Shown here piece by piece: positions 7,398-11,841 of a stretch of 11,841 nucleotides of DNA. The DNA is from Dehalococcoidia bacterium UBA2979 (lineage in GTDB: Bacteria > Chloroflexota > Dehalococcoidia > UBA2979), in the NCBI GenBank assembly GCA_002348225.1, contig DEAP01000072.1, positions 1-11,841 of the forward strand. The letters run 5' to 3'. The notes under the pieces were generated by a model that saw only the letters and a program-made list of their open reading frames with translations, made no database searches and was not told the origin of the DNA. The position numbers and the translations under genes are program-made. Position 1 is the first letter of the stretch. Each line of letters begins with the position of its first letter.

Positions 7398-7952
7398 TCA
7401 ATCCTTCTCTATTTCATGTGTCCAAAGGCTAGGATACCGTGCTTTGTGACTAGTCTGCAGTTGCACTGTCGAACCCTCATTATTTTGAAAATTGAGCTGC
7501 ATAACGACAGCTGTTTCATCATCGTCCTGATAGTAGTGCGGCAGTTCACCAATTTTCATAAATCCAAATTTTCTGTATAAAGCCTGCGCAGGTAAATTGG
7601 ATTGTCGCACCTCCAAAATGATTTTTCCCAGAGCACTTGATCTAGCTTGCTCGAGAACATCAAATAATAATCTTTCACCTATCCCAAGTTTTTGATAAAT
7701 CGGGCGGACTGCTATTGTCACAAGATGGAGCTGATCCACCATGAACCAAACGCCACTGTAACCGAGTGTATCTTCGAGTCCGTTATTTGTTGTCTTGCCC
7801 TTTACAACTCGGTATTGCGCAAAGCCATTCTCAAGTTCCGCTTCGAAAATTCGGAGCGGCCACGCGTCTTGAAATGCTTCTGATTCTATATCTCGTACAA
7901 GATCCACATCATCTGATCGCATGTTATGGATTGCTGCATAGTGTACTTCCAT
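7398..7952 (-). CDS. rimI: GNAT N-acetyltransferase, RimI-like
   Basis: This is a 184-residue GNAT-fold acetyl-CoA transferase. The acetyl-CoA pyrophosphate loop is YQKLGIGERLL (86-96, Q/RxxGxG/A form). EVRQSNLPAQALYRKFGF (114-131) and the PHYYQDDDETAVVM end (138-151) are the RimI signature, where RimI acetylates the N-terminal alanine of ribosomal protein S18. Near the N-terminus, ESEAFQDAW (23-31) fits the RimI substrate loop. About 30 residues beyond the core (153-184, polar and without an obvious motif) are extra, since RimI usually ends near residue 150-160. Assignment to RimI rather than another protein N-acetyltransferase is by resemblance, and the usual tsaB/tsaD partners are absent here. 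The start is secure: AAGGAG (complement of 7962-7967) lies 9 nt ahead of the ATG. The 121-nt gap upstream to the CoA-transferase gene shows no convincing terminator or promoter. Confidence 0.75.
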   Translation of the reverse strand: MEVHYAAIHNMRSDDVDLVRDIESEAFQDAWPLRIFEAELENGFAQYRVVKGKTTNNGLEDTLGYSGVWFMVDQLHLVTIAVRPIYQKLGIGERLLFDVLEQARSSALGKIILEVRQSNLPAQALYRKFGFMKIGELPHYYQDDDETAVVMQLNFQNNEGSTVQLQTSHKARYPSLWTHEIEKD

Positions 7953-8073
7953 GAAAATTATCTCCTTGATCAGAGTGGCAGCGATATGATTTTGCGAGTG
8001 GCTATATTGTTGATTTGTTCAGTTTGTTTGGAGTAGGCAAGTCTCAGGACTAATGTACGAGTCTCCCAAGAAT

Positions 8074-9378
8074 TTAAGGGCTGTGTACGTAATTATTGTC
8101 CATACACATCTGGATTTCATCTTCTGAATACTCCAAACTAATCATTATGTCTCGGGTATGCTCACCTAAGAAAGGTGGGCGGGTTTTAATCTCGCAGGGC
8201 GATCCAAGGAATTTGTATGGTACTCCAGGATAGGTAAAAGATCGTCCAAGCTCAGGGTGTTCGATATCCAATGGAAACCCACGAGCGGCAAAATGAGGAT
8301 CTTGTACGACTTCTTCAGGTGAGTAAATAATTCCACATTGGAATCCTCTTTCCTGTGCTTTGGTGAAATATTCGTACGCAGGCAAAGATTTAATGAGTAA
8401 TACCATCGCGGCACGGCCCGCAGCGAAGATTGCGGCGCCTTCCTCGTCTTCACCACTTGATATAGCTCCAAGATTCAGAAACCCTTCCCTCTCTCCTCCG
8501 AGCTGTAACAAGGGGGCCTCTGGAAATTGCTCGACAAGACCTTCGTCCACAAGCCAGTCATAAGTTTTTTGAAAATCTTTGCCCTGTCGTGCGGGCACTC
8601 CTGAATTAATCCAGCGACCATCTGCGGCCTGTACTTGGGTTGGGCTAGACGGTCGAACCCCAGCATGACGTCCTGTCTGTCGCTGTACTGTCTCCTGAGC
8701 TACTAGCCATGTATATGAAGCACCTTCTGTACTTACATTCGAGGCCGCACTCGCATTGATATCGATGAATTGGCCTCGTCCAATCTGTTCTTTCGCAATT
8801 ATTGCTGTCAGAATAGAAATGACTGCCCAGTGGCTGGCCGTGTGATATCCTTGGCCACCTCCGCCGCGTATCGGAGGAAGTTCGTGGTCGTCATATCCAC
8901 ACGACCATGCTGGTCCACTACCTGCGAGAAGAGTGAGATCGGTTGCTGGTTCATTTGCTCGCGGACCGCTTTGTCCGAAGGGAGTTATCGCTGCATGGAC
9001 AAGCGAGTCATTTCCCTGGCTTAGCGTGTCATAAGCAATACCTAATTCGGCCATCTTCCCTGGCGCCTGGTCTTCAATCAGGATGTCAGCATCTGCAACC
9101 AGTCGTATAAACAGGTCTCTACCTGCTTTGGTTTGGATATCCAGCGCCACTGAACGTTTGCGAACGTTGTAATGCCAAAAGAAAAGACTCTGCTCTGGAT
9201 CGGGTGTGTCATCAAGAAACGGTTCGTACCACCGAGTTTTACTGCCTTCTAAAGGTTCTATCCTGACGACGTCAGCCCCCATTTCTGCTAGAAGTTTCCC
9301 TGCCCATGGAGCGATTTCATCTGTGAATTCAATTACTTTGAGTCCCGACAAAGGGCCCAAAGAGGCCTGTAGATTCAT
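8074..9378 (-). CDS. CaiB/BaiF family III CoA-transferase, catalytic Asp replaced
   Basis: Family III CoA-transferases move CoA between carboxylic acids; some relatives are racemases. This 434-residue protein has the family features. PLSGLKVIEFTDEIAPWAGKL (9-29) is the start strand and helix. GADVVRIEPLEG (34-45) is the CoA-binding strand. NVRKRSVALDIQTKAGRDL (71-89), ITPFGQSGPR (131-140) and IGRGQFIDIN (199-208) follow. The C-terminal part HFAARGFPLDIEHPELG is the usual 'dph..ar..f....hp..G'. Aligning it on IL-x-AII with the partner encoded just upstream, the catalytic Asp (Asp169 in formyl-CoA transferase) falls on Tyr178, in the sequence GYHTAS. The gene starts directly after the stop of that partner with no spacer, so the two are very likely translationally coupled and may form a heteromer. 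The nearby Asp/Glu residues (D163, D164, E166) were not judged equivalent. Activity alone is doubtful. Confidence 0.85.
   Translation of the reverse strand: MNLQASLGPLSGLKVIEFTDEIAPWAGKLLAEMGADVVRIEPLEGSKTRWYEPFLDDTPDPEQSLFFWHYNVRKRSVALDIQTKAGRDLFIRLVADADILIEDQAPGKMAELGIAYDTLSQGNDSLVHAAITPFGQSGPRANEPATDLTLLAGSGPAWSCGYDDHELPPIRGGGGQGYHTASHWAVISILTAIIAKEQIGRGQFIDINASAASNVSTEGASYTWLVAQETVQRQTGRHAGVRPSSPTQVQAADGRWINSGVPARQGKDFQKTYDWLVDEGLVEQFPEAPLLQLGGEREGFLNLGAISSGEDEEGAAIFAAGRAAMVLLIKSLPAYEYFTKAQERGFQCGIIYSPEEVVQDPHFAARGFPLDIEHPELGRSFTYPGVPYKFLGSPCEIKTRPPFLGEHTRDIMISLEYSEDEIQMCMDNNYVHSP
8885..8907. repeat. Short inverted repeat inside the second CoA-transferase gene
   Basis: TGGTCGT at 8885-8891 and its exact complement ACGACCA at 8901-8907 flank a 9-nt spacer. 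It lies in coding sequence and its 7-bp arms could be chance. It is listed because the partner gene carries a much stronger palindrome with a related arm (TGGTCGG). Confidence 0.3.
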
Positions 9379-10614
9379 CTAAATCACCCCCTCTGCTTTA
9401 AATGAATTGATTTGCTGTGAGCTATATCCCAGTATTTCTCCAAAAACTTGTTCATTATGTTCGCCGAGACATCCTGCGCCATTTTCCAGATGCCAATCAG
9501 TCTCAGACAGATGTACTGGCAGTCCGTCGACTCGCACTTTCCCCATCAATGAATGTTCCACCGAGGGCCATAATCCCCAGTTTTCTGTGTTTGGATCCTG
9601 ATCTACTCGCTGCTCAGGAGTTCGAACGGGTGAGCAAGGTATTCCCTGCGCGAGTAATAATTGGTATAAGTCCTGCTGCTGTCTTTGTTGCGTCCACGCT
9701 TCTACATAATTGTCTAAATCGGCTTGATGTTGTATCCGTCCGTCTAGCTCATCGAATTTCGCATCGTATAGAGCGGGATCATCTATAACTGCTCTTAATT
9801 TCATCCATTCTTCGTCATCACGGCAGGCGAGCGCAAACCATGTATCTGTAGCATCGGTTCTGTAAATACCATGTGGGGCCATACGGGGCCAGTCATTGTG
9901 ATTAGAATGGGGTTGCCCATCACGTCTCATTGGTCGGCCGTTGGCCGACCAATCCAGGATAGCCGGACCAGTGAGAGTTGCTGCTGCCTCGGTACATGCT
10001 AGATCCACCCATTGGCCATTCCCAGTCTTTCGCCGATGAATTATGGCGGCCAGTATCGCGATACACATGTAATAGCCACCCGTATGGTCCATATAGGAAT
10101 AACCCCAGCCCGCTGATGGTTGATCTGGTAATCCTGAGGAGAACGTCAGCCCACTTACAGCTTGTACTATGGGGCCCCATGTCTTGAACGGTTTGTATGG
10201 GCCGGATGCTCCGAAACCAGAATTCGAAACATAAATAATGTCGTCTTTTATTCGGGCGAGGTCCTCATAGCCAAAGCCAAGGCGATCCATCACTCCGGCT
10301 GAAAAATTTTCTGATACGACATCGGACTTGCCGATCAATTCAGTCAGAAGTTGTTTGCCGGTGTCAGTCCTGAGGTTAAGAGTGATCGCTTTTTTTTCTA
10401 CATTATGATTATTGAAAGCACCACCCAGATCGATACCCCTACGTTCGTCCACGAATGGAGCATTTCCTCTGAGAATATCCCAACGGCCCTCATTTACTGG
10501 ATCCTCTATACGGATTACTTCTGCCCCAAATGCTGCTAGGTGTCGTGTAGCACCAGCACCGGCGAGCTGGCCCGTAAAGTCACATATACGTAGGTTAGAA
10601 AGAGCTTTTGTCAT
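9379..10614 (-). CDS. CaiB/BaiF family III CoA-transferase, catalytic Asp present
   Basis: This is a 411-residue family III CoA-transferase or racemase. Features in order are LSNLRICDFTGQLAGAGATR (5-24), AEVIRIEDP (31-39) for CoA binding, NNHNVEKKAITLNLRTDTG (68-86), VVSENFSAGVMDRLGFGYEDL (99-119, the family's 'dv.ieNf.pG...rlGl.y..l'), SGFGASGPY (132-140) and TGNGQWVDLA (197-206). Asp176, in SYMDHTGG, aligns with the catalytic Asp169 of formyl-CoA transferase, which forms the aspartyl-CoA anhydride. The start is taken at the ATG at 10614, with AGGAAG about 10 nt ahead, rather than the in-frame TTG at 10647. The usual family start (LxxLRIxDFT) follows that ATG closely. It is the first gene of the pair, and the second starts at the next base after its stop. 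The substrate is unknown. The LLM and BVMO genes nearby only hint at organic-acid catabolism. Confidence 0.88.
   Translation of the reverse strand: MTKALSNLRICDFTGQLAGAGATRHLAAFGAEVIRIEDPVNEGRWDILRGNAPFVDERRGIDLGGAFNNHNVEKKAITLNLRTDTGKQLLTELIGKSDVVSENFSAGVMDRLGFGYEDLARIKDDIIYVSNSGFGASGPYKPFKTWGPIVQAVSGLTFSSGLPDQPSAGWGYSYMDHTGGYYMCIAILAAIIHRRKTGNGQWVDLACTEAAATLTGPAILDWSANGRPMRRDGQPHSNHNDWPRMAPHGIYRTDATDTWFALACRDDEEWMKLRAVIDDPALYDAKFDELDGRIQHQADLDNYVEAWTQQRQQQDLYQLLLAQGIPCSPVRTPEQRVDQDPNTENWGLWPSVEHSLMGKVRVDGLPVHLSETDWHLENGAGCLGEHNEQVFGEILGYSSQQINSFKAEGVI
9384..9392 (-). promoter_or_regulatory. Strong ribosome binding site inside the end of the upstream gene
   Basis: On the minus strand AGGGGGTGA lies 5 nt before the ATG at 9378, one base from the full anti-16S complement AGGAGGTGA. 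It is embedded in the last codons of the first CoA-transferase gene, so the second subunit would be made efficiently from the same mRNA. Confidence 0.6.
9929..9953. repeat. Perfect 11-bp inverted repeat with 3-nt loop, in coding sequence
   Basis: ATTGGTCGGCC at 9929-9939 is exactly complementary to GGCCGACCAAT at 9943-9953, with GTT between. It lies inside the first CoA-transferase gene, in codons for DWSANGRPM, and would form a stable hairpin in the mRNA. No T-tract follows on either strand, so it is not an obvious terminator. Confidence 0.7.
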
Positions 10615-10683
10615 TCGAATCCATCTTCCTGTAGGACTATAGGTCAAACTGAAGGTAATTGGCGACCCTCTTCGAATTTAGTC

Positions 10684-10698
10684 GAGATACATTATCTC
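10684..10698. promoter_or_regulatory. Palindromic operator candidate between divergent genes
   Basis: GAGATA at 10684-10689 and TATCTC at 10693-10698 form a perfect 6-bp inverted repeat around CAT. It is the clearest palindrome in the roughly 150-nt region between the CoA-transferase pair and the ANKH-like gene. On the minus strand it contains GATAAT, one base from the -10 consensus, but no good -35 is seen ahead of it. A dimeric repressor could bind here. No regulator gene is visible in the window. Confidence 0.35.
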
Positions 10699-10753
10699 CG
10701 AGCTTATGGTTCTTCGACTTGGGAGGGTATTTGAATTAACTGCCGTTTGGTAT

Positions 10754-10760
10754 GGAGGAG
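10754..10760 (+). promoter_or_regulatory. Ribosome binding site fixing a GTG start
   Basis: GGAGGAG lies 5 nt ahead of the GTG at 10766. Upstream in-frame starts, such as the ATG at 10706, have no such site. It therefore decides the start of the ANKH-like gene. Confidence 0.65.
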
Positions 10761-10765
10761 ACCAC

Positions 10766-11841
10766 GTGCATACTGATTCCAAGTCCAAAGATAAAAAGTT
10801 TTTGGTGCGAGCTCTGCGGCTACTAGGGCCGGCCGCAGTAAACGTGTCGGCTCATGAGTGGATCATGCCAATAATACTTGCCTTTATGGCACGCACCACA
10901 GAGCCAGAGTTAGCTATAGCTGGATATTCACTCGGTTTATCCGTTGCATTTTTTGTGTCGCTCCCGCGACTGAGGATACAAGCCCTCACCGTTGTTTTTA
11001 CAGAAGACAGAGAATCTCGTCAGTCGGTGTCGATGTTTTCCCTATTATGTGCTGCCACCGTGGGGATACTCATTGCGCTATTGGCCTTTACGCCCATAGG
11101 TTCTTTTTTTCTAAATCAGTTATTCAGTCCGAGCGACGAGTTAAAGAACCAAGCATCACTTACGTTAAAGATACTGGTCGTTTGGGGTATATTTTCCGTT
11201 ATTCGTGGACATCTATACGGTATCGCACTCAGACGTGAGAAATCTATTCTCCTCTGGATTGGTGCACTGGTCGGCCTAGTCTCAGTAACCATAGTGTCTT
11301 TGACCCTCTATTTGGTAAAGCCAGAGCTCAACGCACAGATTGGTGCATGGGCCGTATCAATTGGGGTTCTTGCTGAATCAGGTGTAGCTATCATCGGATT
11401 ATGGATCACTAGATCACGAGACGAAGAAGCGACCGGGACTGTCCTCAAGCAGCGGACATTATTAGCATTTTTTGTTCCCTTATTATTCGCCGCATTACTT
11501 CCTTCCGTTACCTTGCCATTGGTTAATTTTGCCATGAGTCGCAGTGCCGATCCTGAAATTGCAATAGCTGCCTTTACCGTGGCTTTCGGGATTTTTTCTA
11601 TTTTGTCTATCCCTGCTAACGGTATCCAGCCCACGGTGCTCACTCTGTTTGGGCTGAAGGAACCAGCGAAACAGATCCAGATATTTTCGATAGCTGTTGG
11701 GATGTTCACTTTGATCCCGTTGCTGGTTTTGGCCCTAAGTCAGACCTTATCCAGCTGGATTTTCAAGGACATCATGGGTTTGGGTAGCGAGGTATTTCAG
11801 TCGGCTCGTATTGCTATCTGGATATTAGTCTTACTACCACC
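10766..11841 (+). CDS. ANKH-like (MOP/MATE-type) multi-pass membrane transporter, partial
   Basis: The frame is open from the GTG at 10766 through the window end, giving 358 residues with the C-terminus missing. About nine or ten hydrophobic segments are visible, among them about 32-40, 55-66, 92-108, 134-147, 162-183, 196-213, 232-252, 264-282, 303-324 and 345 to the end. The order and local motifs resemble the animal progressive ankylosis protein (ANKH), a MOP-superfamily-like exporter linked to pyrophosphate, ATP and citrate release. The N-terminus (FLVRALRLLGPAAVN, 12-26) has the ANKH 'LIRFLVPLGITN' form. LPRLRIQALTVVFTEDRESR (66-85) parallels the ANKH loop before its second pair of helices. 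LVNFAMSR (252-259) and WIFKDIMGLGSEVFQSARI (331-349) parallel 'IVNLFVSR' and 'KILIDIIGVDFAFAELCV'. The resemblance is from memory of the family, not an alignment. A MATE or lipid II flippase-like relative is the alternative. The first residues are polar and positively charged (SKSKDKK). It is divergent from the CoA-transferases. Confidence 0.65.
   Translation, partial: MHTDSKSKDKKFLVRALRLLGPAAVNVSAHEWIMPIILAFMARTTEPELAIAGYSLGLSVAFFVSLPRLRIQALTVVFTEDRESRQSVSMFSLLCAATVGILIALLAFTPIGSFFLNQLFSPSDELKNQASLTLKILVVWGIFSVIRGHLYGIALRREKSILLWIGALVGLVSVTIVSLTLYLVKPELNAQIGAWAVSIGVLAESGVAIIGLWITRSRDEEATGTVLKQRTLLAFFVPLLFAALLPSVTLPLVNFAMSRSADPEIAIAAFTVAFGIFSILSIPANGIQPTVLTLFGLKEPAKQIQIFSIAVGMFTLIPLLVLALSQTLSSWIFKDIMGLGSEVFQSARIAIWILVLLP

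Noticed and set aside
8042..8069. Repeated AGTCTC/GAGTCTC and a small AGTC-GACT stem downstream of the CoA-transferase pair
   Set aside because: The stem is only 4 bp and no T-tract follows on the minus strand, so a terminator call is not supported.
9417..9788. 123-residue plus-strand reading frame
   Set aside because: It lies wholly opposite the well-supported CoA-transferase gene, has no ribosome site or family-like motif, and reads as a shadow.
10811..10835. GC-rich palindromic stretch containing GGCCGGCC
   Set aside because: It is an 8-bp self-complementary site within the start of the ANKH-like coding sequence; it is too short to separate from chance.
10858..11238. 126-residue plus-strand reading frame rich in Cys, His and Arg
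   Set aside because: It is an out-of-frame reading of the same strand as the ANKH-like gene, starting inside it, and shows no membrane or domain pattern.
11308..11709. 133-residue minus-strand reading frame near the window end
   Set aside because: It is antisense to the ANKH-like membrane protein, whose frame is continuous and has the expected hydrophobic pattern and ribosome site.

Overview
The window (about 11.8 kb) is densely coded bacterial chromosome. Base composition looks moderate, in the 40s percent G+C by eye (not computed). No rRNA, tRNA, CRISPR array, transposase, integrase or phage gene was recognised. An F420-type luciferase-like oxidoreductase, a CHMO-type Baeyer-Villiger monooxygenase (BVMO), two CaiB/BaiF CoA-transferases and -10 boxes of the TAnnnT form fit a free-living actinobacterium-like or Chloroflexota-like lineage, perhaps aquatic. 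This is inference from gene content, and no marker gene proves the phylum.

Layout. (1) 2-94: the C-terminal tail of an unidentified protein, possibly a membrane protein. (2) 177-1919 (+): glutamine-dependent NAD+ synthetase nadE, behind a good promoter. It converges on, and overlaps by 4 bp, (3) 1916-2752 (-), a dihydropteroate synthase homologue with altered active-site loops. (4) Divergent from folP, with a 38-bp gap, is a two-gene plus-strand unit. 2791-3918 is a DegT/DnrJ/EryC1-fold protein that has lost its PLP lysine, and 3943-4713 is a ROK/actin-fold protein that has lost its kinase signatures. A hairpin plus T-tract follows the second gene. (5) 4815-6434 (+): a CHMO-type BVMO. (6) 6443-7952 (-): a RimI-like GNAT acetyltransferase followed 7 nt later by an F420-type LLM oxidoreductase. 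(7) 8074-10614 (-): two abutting family III CoA-transferase genes. The first has the catalytic Asp and the second has Tyr at that place. (8) 10766 to the window end (+): a multi-pass membrane protein resembling animal progressive ankylosis protein (ANKH), divergent from the CoA-transferases across an intergenic region with a small perfect inverted repeat.

How they may work together. nadE and folP are cofactor-biosynthesis housekeeping genes. The BVMO, LLM oxidoreductase and CoA-transferase pair could serve catabolism of a ketone or organic acid (ketone to ester or lactone, flavin/F420 redox step, CoA activation), but they lie in separate transcription units, so a shared pathway is only a suggestion. 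The most unusual part is 1916-4713, where a loop-diverged DHPS sits back to back with two apparently catalytically dead relatives of metabolic enzymes. The second is the CoA-transferase pair, where one subunit looks catalytic and the other looks non-catalytic.

No gene-free stretch exceeds about 150-160 nt. The longest (10615-10765, 7953-8073, 4714-4814) are described as features or in the flanking gene entries.
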